A DNA stretch of 64,000 bases. Origin: Aquabacter sp040049275. GTDB lineage: Bacteria; Pseudomonadota; Alphaproteobacteria; Rhizobiales; Xanthobacteraceae. This document shows positions 1 through 8,832 of the stretch, piece by piece. Below the pieces are notes generated by a model. It saw only the letters and a list, made by a program, of their open reading frames with translations. It did not search any database and was not told where the DNA came from. Where the stretch lies: assembly GCF_040049275.1 (NCBI RefSeq), contig NZ_JBDZDT010000004.1, positions 310,001-374,000 on the forward strand, read 5' to 3'. Position numbers and translations under genes: made by a program. Each line of letters starts with the position of its first letter. Position 1 is the first letter of the stretch.

Positions 1-1
1 G

Positions 2-1309
2 CATTTTGCAAGTTGGAGCAGCGTGGCCATATTGTGTGCCTTCGGTGCGACGGTCTACACGCAAATACTTCAGCTTGGGCGCGCCTACCGGGTCGAGCAC
101 TATAGACGTTCGCTGCGCCAGATCGGCCATCTCATCGTCGGCGGCGTGCCGGCGGGCATACTGGTGGGGGTGTTCTACTTCGCGCTAGAGCCAGTCCGCA
201 CCACCAGCCTGCCGGGTCTGCTCGGCTGGGCTGCGGTGACCGCCATCGCCTTGATCTTCGGACGCCTGGTGATCGTGCGCTTCGGCATGAGGCTTGTCCG
301 CAGCCACGAGGTTCTGCGCCGCCACGTGGTGCTGGTGGGCGATGTGGAGCGCGCCCGGGCGTTTGCACAGCGCTGCGCTGAGGATGACGACGAGGGCCTA
401 TTCGTTTTCCTCGGCATCTTCGACAACAAGCCTTGCGTGCCCGATGCGGCGGACACCGCCAGCATCCCGGTGCTCGGCGGCCTGCCGGACTTGCTGCCGT
501 TCTGCCAGAGCCATCAGGTCGATGTGGTGACCATCGTGGAAAGCTGGGAGAACCCGCTCAATATCACCGCCATCGCCGAGCAATTGCACCGTGTCGCCGC
601 CGACGTGCTGGTGGAATTGGACCCGGACGGCTTCAACCTGCGCTTCGCCCGCGTCACCAGCATCGCCGGTGAGCGGGTCCTGCAGGTGCAGCAGCGCCCG
701 CTGAAGGGCTCGCTCGGCCTCATGAAGGCGCTGCAGGATTATTCGGTGGCGATCATCGGCCTGATCCTGGTCTCGCCCATCCTCCTGATCTCGGCCATCG
801 CCATCAAGCTGGATTCGCCGGGGCCGATTTTCTTCCGCCAGCCGCGCGTCGGGCTGAACAACAAGGTGTTCACCGTCTACAAGTTGCGCACCATGACGGT
901 GGATCCCACCGACGACGGCTCCCTGGGCACCACCGAGTTCAATCCGCGCATCACCGGCGTCGGCAACCTGCTGCGGCGCCTGTCCATCGACGAGCTGCCG
1001 CAATTGCTGAACGTGCTCCAGGGCGACATGTCGGTGGTGGGGCCGCGCCCGCACGTGCCGAACATGCAGGTGGGCGACGACATCCGCTATGAGGCCATCC
1101 GCGAGTATGTGTCACGATATCGGATGAAGCCGGGCATCACCGGCTGGGCGCAGATCAACGGCATGCGCGGCGGCATCAACACCGTGGAGAAGGCCGAGCG
1201 CGGCGTTAAGCTCGATCTCTTCTACATAGAAAACTGGTCAATATGGTTCGACATCAGGATCATGCTTCTCACCATCACCAAGGGCATGGCGGGGCGCGAC
1301 GTCTTCTGA
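2..1309 (+). CDS. Undecaprenyl-phosphate sugar phosphotransferase (polyprenyl glycosylphosphotransferase), 5'-truncated
   Basis: Membrane enzyme that would start repeat-unit synthesis by moving a hexose-1-phosphate onto undecaprenyl phosphate. The visible part is 435 codons, open from base 2 with no stop upstream, so the start and probably one or more N-terminal membrane helices lie outside the window; the GTG at 23 is just the first start-like codon. A membrane segment is followed by a Rossmann-like CoA_binding_3 region (about residues 90-230). The bacterial sugar transferase domain fills the C-terminal 200 residues, with a helix, then GPIFFRQPRVG, YKLRTM, DELPQLLNVLQGDMSVVGPRP and KPGITGWAQ. 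These motifs are diagnostic. The sugar cannot be told from sequence. It sits at the edge of a polysaccharide locus encoded on the other strand. Confidence 0.93.
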   Translation, partial: HFASWSSVAILCAFGATVYTQILQLGRAYRVEHYRRSLRQIGHLIVGGVPAGILVGVFYFALEPVRTTSLPGLLGWAAVTAIALIFGRLVIVRFGMRLVRSHEVLRRHVVLVGDVERARAFAQRCAEDDDEGLFVFLGIFDNKPCVPDAADTASIPVLGGLPDLLPFCQSHQVDVVTIVESWENPLNITAIAEQLHRVAADVLVELDPDGFNLRFARVTSIAGERVLQVQQRPLKGSLGLMKALQDYSVAIIGLILVSPILLISAIAIKLDSPGPIFFRQPRVGLNNKVFTVYKLRTMTVDPTDDGSLGTTEFNPRITGVGNLLRRLSIDELPQLLNVLQGDMSVVGPRPHVPNMQVGDDIRYEAIREYVSRYRMKPGITGWAQINGMRGGINTVEKAERGVKLDLFYIENWSIWFDIRIMLLTITKGMAGRDVF

Positions 1310-2316
1310 GGCGCGCGCGGGGCTGGCTGGCGCGCGCAGCCACCGCGTGCGCCATCCTCGCGGGCGCAGCCGGGGTGACGCCTGCAGGCGCGGCGGAGCC
1401 CGGCCGGCCGTTCCTCGCCTATCATGCAAGCTGGTACGAGGTGCAGACCTCCGTTGCAGCCGACACCAGCCTTGCCCGCCTGCCCGGCTATTTCACCCAC
1501 ATCGTCCTCAGCTTCGTGAAGCCGGACCTGACCTATGCCGGTGATCTCGACCTGAAGGGCACGGGCCTGCTCTATCCCTTTCCCGGGACGGTCCTGAAGG
1601 AAGCGGTCGCGCTGCTGAAAGCCCGCCAGCCGCACATCAAGGTGCTGATCTCCGTGGGCGGCTGGGGGTATTTCGCCTGGGACAAGCTGGACGCGCCGGC
1701 CGTCGCGCGCCTCGTGCGCGATCTCGGAGCGGACGGGGTGGACGTGGATTACGAGACCCCCGACGGGCAATGCGCGCCGCAAGGCGAAACCATGAGCTGC
1801 CCCGGCGATCCCATGTCCATCTCGGTGGTGGAGCAGGTGCGGGCGGTGCTGCCGCGCCCGTTCGTGGTGGGAGTGGCGGGCTGGAGCGTCGGGGCCTATG
1901 GCGCGGGCGAATTCCGCACCGCCGCGCCCCGCAGCCCGTGGACGGGGGTCATGCTCGCGCTGCTGAATTCGCCCACGGCGGCGCAGCTCGATCTGGTCTC
2001 GATCATGTCCTATGACGCCGGCCCGCACTATCGCCCGCAGGAGGCGTTCCGCGCCTATCGGAGGGTGTGGAAGGGGCCGCTGATGCTGGGGGTGCAGGTA
2101 GAGCCGGGAACCTCGGGCGGCCCCCGCTTCACGGTGGATTATACCCGGCGCATGCTGGATTCCGTCACCAGCGATCCGGGCGCAGGGGCGATGCTTTACG
2201 CGCTCCGGCTGAAGCCGCCGGGCGACATCGGCCCGGACAATCCGGACGACCGCTATCTCGCCCCCGCCATCTGCATGGCCCTCAACCTCGCCAAGTGTTC
2301 CGCGCCTGTGCCTTAG
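1243..2316 (+). CDS. Secreted GH18-like glycoside hydrolase
   Basis: Up to 357 residues. A hydrophobic segment ending ...TPAGAAEP (about residues 30-50) looks like a signal peptide. The mature part begins FLAYHASWYE and has ISVGGWG and DGVDVDYE, the GH18 strand-3 and strand-4 signatures with the catalytic Glu last in DxxDxDxE. GH18 enzymes cleave beta-linked N-acetylhexosamine polymers. Beside a polysaccharide locus it could trim or release the exopolymer; that is inference. The start is uncertain: the only in-frame ATG (1243) lies 67 bases inside the preceding gene and gives a long basic, His-rich leader, while the next GTG (1375) would remove the signal peptide. Translation may be coupled to the sugar transferase. 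Confidence 0.75.
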   Translation: MVRHQDHASHHHQGHGGARRLLRRARGWLARAATACAILAGAAGVTPAGAAEPGRPFLAYHASWYEVQTSVAADTSLARLPGYFTHIVLSFVKPDLTYAGDLDLKGTGLLYPFPGTVLKEAVALLKARQPHIKVLISVGGWGYFAWDKLDAPAVARLVRDLGADGVDVDYETPDGQCAPQGETMSCPGDPMSISVVEQVRAVLPRPFVVGVAGWSVGAYGAGEFRTAAPRSPWTGVMLALLNSPTAAQLDLVSIMSYDAGPHYRPQEAFRAYRRVWKGPLMLGVQVEPGTSGGPRFTVDYTRRMLDSVTSDPGAGAMLYALRLKPPGDIGPDNPDDRYLAPAICMALNLAKCSAPVP

Positions 2317-2327
2317 AGCCGGAACCC

Positions 2328-2362
2328 TTCTGCGTGGGATCACTCCGCGATCCCACGCAGAA
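2328..2362. terminator. Perfect 14-bp hairpin between convergent genes
   Basis: Arms 2328-2341 and 2349-2362 are perfectly complementary (TTCTGCGTGGGATC) around a 7-base loop. It sits between the GH18 stop and the convergent FkbM stop. There is no clear T-tract on either side, so it may be a weak bidirectional terminator or a dispersed palindromic repeat. Confidence 0.55.
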
Positions 2363-2371
2363 GAACAGATC

Positions 2372-3220
2372 TTAAGGCGCCCGGCCCAGGGGGTGGCGGG
2401 CGATGACGTTGCAGAATTCCGTCGGCCGGCTGGCGAGCGGGCGCAGGGCGCCGTCCGACTGAAGGCGGAAGAAGGCATAGCCGTGGGCGGCAAGGCCGTT
2501 CCAGGAGGCTTCGGGATCGCCGCCGGACTTGTACAGGGTCGGGCAATTGATCTCGAAGATCACGTCCGGCCGCCAGGTGCGCAGGGTCTCGCCGCCGCCG
2601 GCGATCACCATGCTCTCTGCGCCTTCCACATCCATCTTGATGCAGTCCACGCGCGGCAGGTTCAGGTCGCGCACCATCAGGTCGAGGGTGGTGATCACCA
2701 CCATCTCGCTCTCCACATCAGTGCCGTCGCTGATGAGGGAGAAGGCCTGCGGGTCGTCGCCGAGCGGATTGTGGTGCAGCACCGCCTCGCCCGGGGCATC
2801 GGAGAGCGCCTTGCGCACGATGCTCACATTGGCGAAGCCGTTGAGGGCGATGTTCTTGGCCAAGAGGTCGCCGGCGTCCTTGCCCGGCTCCACCGCCACC
2901 ACGCGGCCGGCATAAGGCGCGACCTTGAGGGTGAACAGGCCGATATTCGCGCCCACGTCCACGAACACGTCGCCCTTGCGGACGAAGTTCTGAAGGTAGC
3001 GCAGTTCCGGCTCCACTGCGTCGCGCAGCAGGAAGGCGGAGACCGAGGTGTAGCGAAAGTCGGACGGCACCGTCAGCTTCGCGCCGCCGCTTACCAGAGC
3101 GAACACAGGCTGGCGCCCAAGCGGGACGCTGACCGCCCAGGTCAAGGCGCGCATCAGGACCGTCACGGGCGCAGCCTGGAAGGCGGGCTCACCGAACAGT
3201 TTTTTTAGCCGTCGCAGCAT
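2372..3220 (-). CDS. FkbM family SAM-dependent methyltransferase
   Basis: 282 residues. Class I methyltransferase of the FkbM family, members of which O-methylate sugars or polyketides. SAM motif DVGANIG at about 88-94, acidic EPG at 111 and the FkbM signature IKMDVEGAE at about 194-202. It is the last gene of the leftward polysaccharide operon and its start overlaps the upstream polymerase gene by 32 bases. Methylation of the exopolysaccharide repeat unit is the obvious role from context. A run of seven A on the coding strand lies within the overlap (see findings). No strong Shine-Dalgarno precedes ATG 3220, which fits translational coupling. Confidence 0.88.
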   Translation of the reverse strand: MLRRLKKLFGEPAFQAAPVTVLMRALTWAVSVPLGRQPVFALVSGGAKLTVPSDFRYTSVSAFLLRDAVEPELRYLQNFVRKGDVFVDVGANIGLFTLKVAPYAGRVVAVEPGKDAGDLLAKNIALNGFANVSIVRKALSDAPGEAVLHHNPLGDDPQAFSLISDGTDVESEMVVITTLDLMVRDLNLPRVDCIKMDVEGAESMVIAGGGETLRTWRPDVIFEINCPTLYKSGGDPEASWNGLAAHGYAFFRLQSDGALRPLASRPTEFCNVIARHPLGRAP

Positions 3221-4586
3221 GGGAGGTCACCGTCATCCGTCTACGGGTGGGTCTATAAATGATGGGTCCTGCGGGTGTAGGCGTTCTGCTGTCCGAAAGC
3301 GGTTCTCGCGCTCGCTTCTGGTCGAGATAGACGGCCAGCGCCATGACGACGCCGAGCTCGCCGGGGGTCAGGACCAGGGAATACACTGCGGATGTCACGA
3401 TGAGGAAGAGAATATAGTCGGCCAGGGCTTGCGCGAATGGGTCGCGGCTGCGCTGTGCGGCCTTGCTCACCGCCACATAGCCCCAGCCATAGAGCACGGC
3501 GATCAGCAGCGCGCCCACCGCGCCATATTCGAACACCACGCCGACCCAGCCGAGATCGGCGATGAAGAACTGCGCGCTGCCGAAAATCTCCGCCAGCGTG
3601 ATGGTGCTGAAGCGGGTCGTGGCACCGACCCCGAACAGCCAGTTCCACACGTTCACGCCGAGGAAATCGGTGGCTAAGGCAAAGGAATGCTGTCGCACCG
3701 ACAGCGAGCCGCCCAGCGATTCCACGAAATTGCCCGAAGCCCTCATCACCAGCACGCCGATGGCGAGCGGCGCCAGCACGCAAAGGGCGCCGATGAACAG
3801 GCGGCGCAACCGCTGCGGCGCCGAGGCCAGGACGCCGAAGCCCACGACCGCTACCGCAGCGCCGATGGAGGCCCGCTGCTTGAAGATCACCAGCATCAGC
3901 ACCACCGCGACCGCCACCGCGGCGACCTTCAGCCAGTGCGGTTTCTGCATGAAGCTGCGGGTCAGGTAGAAGATCAGGATCATGCCGAAGAACATGGGCA
4001 TGTAGATGCGGTAGCCGCGCTCCTGCTCGAACAGCATGAGCTTTCCGCCTGAAGGGTCGCTGTTGTACCAGGAGGCGGGCGCCACCAGCCACAGCAGGAG
4101 CATGATCACATAAGTGGCGTAGCCGAGCGTGAGCATGGCGCCCTTGAGGCGCGGCACCGCCGGCGACAGCCACAGCAGCAGCGCCGACAGGGCGAAATAA
4201 TAGGTCACCGGCCAGATCTTGATGGTGGTGGTCAGCGCATCGAAGAAGCCGTTGCCCAGCTGGATCATCGAGATCAGCGGCGTGAACCCGATCGCATAGG
4301 CAAGGAACACCAGGTAGATGGCCTTGGCCGGCAGCTTCATGCGCGCCATGCCATAGACCGTCAGCGGCAGCGCCAGCATCGGCCACGCCTTGGAGAGCAG
4401 ATAGGGGGGCGGCAGCTCGTTCAGATAGTGGAAGCATTGCGCGAACATCGGCAGCACGCCGAGCAGCACCACGAAGGTCATGGCCGGCGACAGGCGTTCG
4501 CTCTCGCCGGTCTGGGGCGGTGGGGCGAAACGGCCGGCGCGCGAAATGACCACCCCGCGATAGCTGCGCGCCACCGGCGCGCTCAT
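3189..4586 (-). CDS. O-antigen ligase/polymerase-like membrane protein (Wzy/WaaL type)
   Basis: 465 residues with roughly 11-12 hydrophobic helices and a large hydrophilic loop (about 330-390), the layout of Wzy polymerases and WaaL ligases, which polymerise or attach undecaprenyl-linked glycans on the periplasmic side. I chose ATG 4586 because it overlaps the upstream glycosyltransferase stop as ATGA; a longer reading would run deep into that gene. In a locus with Wzx, Wzc and Wza proteins, polymerase is the better guess, but Wzy and WaaL cannot be separated by eye. The C-terminal 45 residues are polar and basic and overlap the next gene. Confidence 0.8.
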   Translation of the reverse strand: MSAPVARSYRGVVISRAGRFAPPPQTGESERLSPAMTFVVLLGVLPMFAQCFHYLNELPPPYLLSKAWPMLALPLTVYGMARMKLPAKAIYLVFLAYAIGFTPLISMIQLGNGFFDALTTTIKIWPVTYYFALSALLLWLSPAVPRLKGAMLTLGYATYVIMLLLWLVAPASWYNSDPSGGKLMLFEQERGYRIYMPMFFGMILIFYLTRSFMQKPHWLKVAAVAVAVVLMLVIFKQRASIGAAVAVVGFGVLASAPQRLRRLFIGALCVLAPLAIGVLVMRASGNFVESLGGSLSVRQHSFALATDFLGVNVWNWLFGVGATTRFSTITLAEIFGSAQFFIADLGWVGVVFEYGAVGALLIAVLYGWGYVAVSKAAQRSRDPFAQALADYILFLIVTSAVYSLVLTPGELGVVMALAVYLDQKRAREPLSDSRTPTPAGPIIYRPTRRRMTVTSHAATAKKTVR

Positions 4587-5416
4587 GGCTCCGCCTTGCC
4601 TTCCAGCGGCCCGCGCTGTGCGGCGGCCATGCCATAGGCCGCGGGGTTGCGGCGGGCATCGGCCACCATGAGCAGCAGCGGCATGGAGTCCACGAACACC
4701 CGCCGGCCGTGCCCCTTCGGGTTCAGCAGCAGGCGGTGAAGCCATTCCAGCCCGTGCCGGCGGTAGAATTCAGGCGCGCGCTGCACGATCCCGGTGACGA
4801 AGTTCAGCGAGGAGCCGACGCACAGCCCGGTGCCCACCGCCCCGCCGCGCATCTCAACCAGCCGCGCCAGATATTCCGACGCCGGGGCCCCGACGGCGAA
4901 GAACACGTAGCGCGCGGGATGGGCGAGCACGAAGTCCACGCAGGCGGTCACCTCGTCCGGCTTGTTGATGAAGCCCATGGAGGGGTTGAAAAGTTTCACC
5001 GCCGTGAGCCCGAACTGGTCCGTCAGGCGCCGGCGCATCTCGTCGCTGCCGCCGATCACGGTGACGGCGTCGCTCGGCGCCATGTGGTGCGCGAACAGAT
5101 GGGCGGTCAGGTCGCTGCCGGCGGCATGGGGAATGTCGAGGCCGAACACCCGGCGGGCGAGCGCGCGCGGGGTCTTGCCGTCCAGCAGGCGAAGCCAGGC
5201 ATGATCGTAGGCATCGGCGAAGCGGGCATCCTTGAGCCGCCCGAGCCGCACGAAATGCTGCGCATTGGGTGTCACCACATAGGCGAAGGGTGCCGTGGCC
5301 CCGCGCGCGGCGATGCGCGCTGCCGCCGCGGGAACGTCAAGGCACGAGATCCGCACGCCGAGATAGGTGATTTCCCTGATCGGCGGGTCCGCCTGTGCTG
5401 GCATCGTCTCCACCAT
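4583..5416 (-). CDS. WecG/TagA/CpsF family glycosyltransferase
   Basis: 277 residues, the typical length for the family. It transfers N-acetylmannosamine(uronic acid) or a related sugar onto a lipid-linked acceptor at the cytoplasmic face. Family marks visible: TPNAQH at about 49-54, GGSDE at 122-126 and the C-terminal signature RAPEFYRRHGLEWLHRLL at about 213-230. It is joined to the following polymerase gene by an ATGA overlap and follows the export lipoprotein gene by 57 bases, so it belongs to the leftward polysaccharide operon. It is the only non-initiating glycosyltransferase visible in the window. The donor sugar is not predictable. Confidence 0.92.
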   Translation of the reverse strand: MVETMPAQADPPIREITYLGVRISCLDVPAAAARIAARGATAPFAYVVTPNAQHFVRLGRLKDARFADAYDHAWLRLLDGKTPRALARRVFGLDIPHAAGSDLTAHLFAHHMAPSDAVTVIGGSDEMRRRLTDQFGLTAVKLFNPSMGFINKPDEVTACVDFVLAHPARYVFFAVGAPASEYLARLVEMRGGAVGTGLCVGSSLNFVTGIVQRAPEFYRRHGLEWLHRLLLNPKGHGRRVFVDSMPLLLMVADARRNPAAYGMAAAQRGPLEGKAEP

Positions 5417-5473
5417 TACCTGTCCGGCAAGCTGCCGCCCCGTTGGGATATAGCACCCCGGTGAGGAGGGCGA

Positions 5474-6337
5474 TCAAGGAAGGAGTGCGGAGGGGGTCAC
5501 GGCGGATGTGGTGGAATAGGCACCCAGCGTGTAGTTGAACGAGCGCTGGAACGGCACGACCTTGTTGATGAACTGGTCGATCCACAGGTTCAGCTCGGCG
5601 ATATCGCTGCGCGGGATATAGAGGATGTCGCCGGCCATCAGCGGCACGTCGGCTTCGTCCGAGCCGGTCTGGATCATGTCGCGGACGTTGATGATTTTCA
5701 GCATGGGCCGGTTCGAGGGATCGCGGCGGATGAGCGCCACCTCGCCGATGCGGGCCTCGTCCGTGAAGCCGCCTGCAAGCATCACCGCCTCCAGCGAGGA
5801 CACGCGCATTTCCGAAATCTTGTACAGGCCCGGATGGGCCACCATGCCGCCCACATAGATCTTGGAGGAGGCGGATTCCTCCAGCGAGACCACCACGCGC
5901 TGGTCGGTGAGCTCGCGGCGGGCGGAAGCGCGGATCGTCTCCTGCAGGGCGGAGAGGGTCATGCCCTCCACCTTCATCTGGCCCACGGCGCGCACGCCGA
6001 TGGTGCCGTCGGGAGACACCACGAGGTTCTCATCCATCTCCTGGGTGACGGAGAATTTCACCTTCAGCTTGTCGCCCGGGCCGACCCGATAGACCGGGGG
6101 CTTCGGGGTCCAGGGGCGGAAGCCCTCGGGATTGACCTGGGTGAAGCTCAACTCCTGCCCCGTGAGCAGCGGCGTGCGGCCCGAAGACGTGGTCGTGCAG
6201 CCGGCCAGCATGGTGCCGCCGAGGAGGAGCAGCAGGGACAGCCGAAGGGCCGCCCACGGCCCAGAAGCTCGGCCGAAAGGCACACCCGGCACCGAGCTGC
6301 GACGGTGACATGTCGCTTCGCATGCGAGGGAGGGCAT
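5474..6337 (-). CDS. Polysaccharide export outer-membrane lipoprotein (Wza/GumB/ExoF-like)
   Basis: 287 residues from ATG 6337, which has AGGAG eight bases upstream. Signal peptide with lipobox LAGC and Cys at about 47. Then a Poly_export domain beginning YRVGPGDKL with VSPDGTIGV, and one SLBB domain containing YVGGMVAHPGLY and EAVMLAGGF. It forms the outer-membrane exit channel for exopolysaccharide. It lies between the Wzc-like co-polymerase and the WecG-type transferase in the leftward operon. With one SLBB domain and no extra C-terminal helix it is shorter than E. coli Wza (379 residues) and closer to the GumB-size class. A longer upstream reading would place a poor signal peptide after 39 extra residues. 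Confidence 0.92.
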   Translation of the reverse strand: MPSLACEATCHRRSSVPGVPFGRASGPWAALRLSLLLLLGGTMLAGCTTTSSGRTPLLTGQELSFTQVNPEGFRPWTPKPPVYRVGPGDKLKVKFSVTQEMDENLVVSPDGTIGVRAVGQMKVEGMTLSALQETIRASARRELTDQRVVVSLEESASSKIYVGGMVAHPGLYKISEMRVSSLEAVMLAGGFTDEARIGEVALIRRDPSNRPMLKIINVRDMIQTGSDEADVPLMAGDILYIPRSDIAELNLWIDQFINKVVPFQRSFNYTLGAYSTTSAVTPSALLP

Positions 6338-6502
6338 CTGGCAGGCTCCTAGTGGGCGACCCGGTCCAGGACCCTGCCTCGTGTCCCGCGCGCGCCAAAA
6401 GGCAGGGGCGCCCGTCGAAACTGGAGGCCGAAATAGAATCGCTGAACCAATCAACGTGGTAAAGCGAACCTAAAGCTCTATGGTTAATGAATCATTTCCA
6501 GT

Positions 6503-8635
6503 TCATATCTGTCGGTAAATCCACCCAGGAAGATAATATTTGCGCCCGGTGAACACGAAGCCAATGATGAAGCCGCCATTCTTTATAATATTCGAGCGCA
6601 GCCGGAGGGCCGAAAGGCTGCGGGTGTTCTCGGCGCGGATCACCAGGATATTGGCATCCATCAAGAGGTTGAGGCGCTGAAAGACCGGCGTGACATCTTG
6701 TGGCGTGGAGCACACGATGATGGAATCGAACATGCCTTCCAGCTCTTCCATCATCCTGCGGCTGTCCGCGAGCGACAGGCGAACGCTCAGCAGCGGCGAT
6801 TTTGCACTATCGGTCACCGACCAGAGGACCGGAACCGGCGTGGGTGCCATCATGAGCCCGCCCTTCACCTCCGCGTCGGCGGGCTCAAGCGGGCTTGGCG
6901 TGACGGAGCACAGATCCACCAGCAGGGTGCGCCGGCCCCGCTGGTTGCTCATCTCCTCGGCGAGACGCGCACACAGCGTGGCGGTGTCGTCCTCCCGCTC
7001 CGGGGCGATGAAATGGATGGTGCGCAAGGGCTTGCCGTCCAGTTCCGTGTCCAGCAGCAGGGTCGCAAGGCCGCTGATGGCCTGTTCTGCGGCCGGCGAG
7101 GCGAAGGGATTGGGGGCGTCGGCGAAGTCGGCGAGGCAGGGCAGGTTCAGCGCCCGTTCGCCTTCTCCCGGTTGAATGAATACGGTGCGCACCGCAGAGG
7201 CGAGGGCTCCGGCCGCGGCGCCGAACAGCAGGCCGCCGAAAATCCCGGCCGCCAGGAACGGCAGCGCCATGGAGCGGCTGGTCACGGCGGCGCCCGCATC
7301 CTGCACAACGCGCACGTTGGAGGCGCGGACTTTGGCAGCGGTCTCCTCGATGGTGGCGGCGACGGCGCGGCGCAGATACTCGCGATAGCCGTCGCTCAGG
7401 GAATCGCGCTGGCGGTTCAGCTCGACGAGGCGGGTCTCGGTGTTGCGCAGCACGTTGAGCCGCTCTTCGGCGACGCGCTGCTGCTGGTCCAGCTCGTCGG
7501 TCTGGCGCGCGAGCGCGTCCACCTCCACCCGCAGGCTGAGGATGATGTTGTTGACGTAGCTGATGGAGGGATTGCGCACGTTGCGATTGGTGGAAGCGAG
7601 GCGCTGGTCCGGTTCGGAGAGGGTCTGGCGGACGGTGGCGATCTTGCGCTCCACCTCGCGCATCTGCGGGCTGTTGGGCTGATACTGCAGGGCGATGCGG
7701 TCGCGCTCCACCAGCAGGCGCGTCAGGGTGTTGCGCGTGTCGTCATTGGCCGTGGCGTCGCTTTTCTCGGTGAAGTCGAACACCGACTGCGGCAAGGCCT
7801 GCATCTGCTTTTCGGCTTCGATGAGCTGAGCGCCCACGGCCGCATGACGCTCGGCCACCTGCCGGCGGCGCTGGATGATGCTGTCCACCTGGTTGGCGGC
7901 AAGGATCGCGTCCTGGGTAAAGTCGATGACTTCGCTCTTGTCCTTCAGGGCCTGGATTTCCAGGTCCACGGTGCGCAGGTCGCGCTTGAAGCGCTCCACT
8001 TCCACCGAGAGGATGGCGGAGGTGGGATTGTCGAAGATTTTGCGGCGGCGCTCCAGATAGGTCTTGATCAGCGTGTCGGTCACTTCGATGGACAGGGCAC
8101 GGTCCGCATTGGAGAACGACACCAAAATGATGTTGGAGCCGGCCTGAACCGCGGTCCGCAGATTCTTGCGGAACCGCTCAATCGCCTTGTCCATGGCGTT
8201 GACCGGGGGGCCGAAGCGCAGCATGTCGGTGATGGCCGACAGCCGGCTCGGCGGGAACAGGCGCTCGAGGCCGATCTCCTCAATGGTGGTGCGGATGACA
8301 TCCGCGCTCTCGATGATCTGGACCTCGGACTCCACCGTCTTCAGGCCCTCGATGGAGAGCACGGCGGGCCCGGAATCGGTGATGTTCTGCGAGTTCGAGA
8401 CCTCGCGGTTCACCAGCACCATGAGCAGGCCGCTGGAGGTGTACTCGGTCTTGGTGGTCATGGCGGCGGCGAGGCCGATGAGGATCGGCAGCAATGCCGC
8501 CAGCATCACCACGCGGACATGAAAGAAAGTGGCGATGAGGAAGTCGCGAATGGTGAAGGCGGTCGGCCTGTTTTCACCCCAGACCATTGGCGCCGTGCTC
8601 TCCAATTCGCCAGCTTGAGAACCGTTCATCGACAT
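6503..8635 (-). CDS. Wzz/Wzc-like polysaccharide co-polymerase with degenerate BY-kinase domain
   Basis: About 710 residues from the ATG at 8635; TTG at 8677 and ATG at 8629 are alternatives. N-terminal Wzz domain with membrane helix at about 38-60, a long coiled-coil periplasmic region, and a second helix at about 455-482. The C-terminal 228 residues have the fold outline of a Wzc/ExoP tyrosine kinase, but the Walker A place reads APEREDDTAT instead of GEGKS/T, Walker A' reads LLVDLCSV, and Walker B reads IIVCSTP with Cys for the expected Asp. There is no tyrosine-rich tail beyond YYLPGWIYRQI. It should control chain length and export with the Wza-like lipoprotein but is unlikely to bind ATP. 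Second gene of the leftward operon. Confidence 0.88.
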   Translation of the reverse strand: MSMNGSQAGELESTAPMVWGENRPTAFTIRDFLIATFFHVRVVMLAALLPILIGLAAAMTTKTEYTSSGLLMVLVNREVSNSQNITDSGPAVLSIEGLKTVESEVQIIESADVIRTTIEEIGLERLFPPSRLSAITDMLRFGPPVNAMDKAIERFRKNLRTAVQAGSNIILVSFSNADRALSIEVTDTLIKTYLERRRKIFDNPTSAILSVEVERFKRDLRTVDLEIQALKDKSEVIDFTQDAILAANQVDSIIQRRRQVAERHAAVGAQLIEAEKQMQALPQSVFDFTEKSDATANDDTRNTLTRLLVERDRIALQYQPNSPQMREVERKIATVRQTLSEPDQRLASTNRNVRNPSISYVNNIILSLRVEVDALARQTDELDQQQRVAEERLNVLRNTETRLVELNRQRDSLSDGYREYLRRAVAATIEETAAKVRASNVRVVQDAGAAVTSRSMALPFLAAGIFGGLLFGAAAGALASAVRTVFIQPGEGERALNLPCLADFADAPNPFASPAAEQAISGLATLLLDTELDGKPLRTIHFIAPEREDDTATLCARLAEEMSNQRGRRTLLVDLCSVTPSPLEPADAEVKGGLMMAPTPVPVLWSVTDSAKSPLLSVRLSLADSRRMMEELEGMFDSIIVCSTPQDVTPVFQRLNLLMDANILVIRAENTRSLSALRLRSNIIKNGGFIIGFVFTGRKYYLPGWIYRQI

Positions 8636-8832
8636 CCCCGGGCCAAATGAGGCGCGCGACCTCATTGTTCTTCGCAACGTTGTTCTTCGCGACGTTTACG
8701 GCGAGCGTCGGGCGGGGTTAAGTCCACACGCATCGGCCCGCCCAGCCGTCTATTGCCACCTCTGCCCGAAGAGAACCACAGAATGCTTAACATGGCGGTA
8801 TGTGTTGCAGCTTGCAGCTGGGGCAGGCGCCG

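Noticed and set aside
6698..8650. Antisense frame over the Wzc-like gene (650 codons)
   Set aside because: Same GC-driven shadow effect; composition is Gly/His/Arg-rich with no domain.
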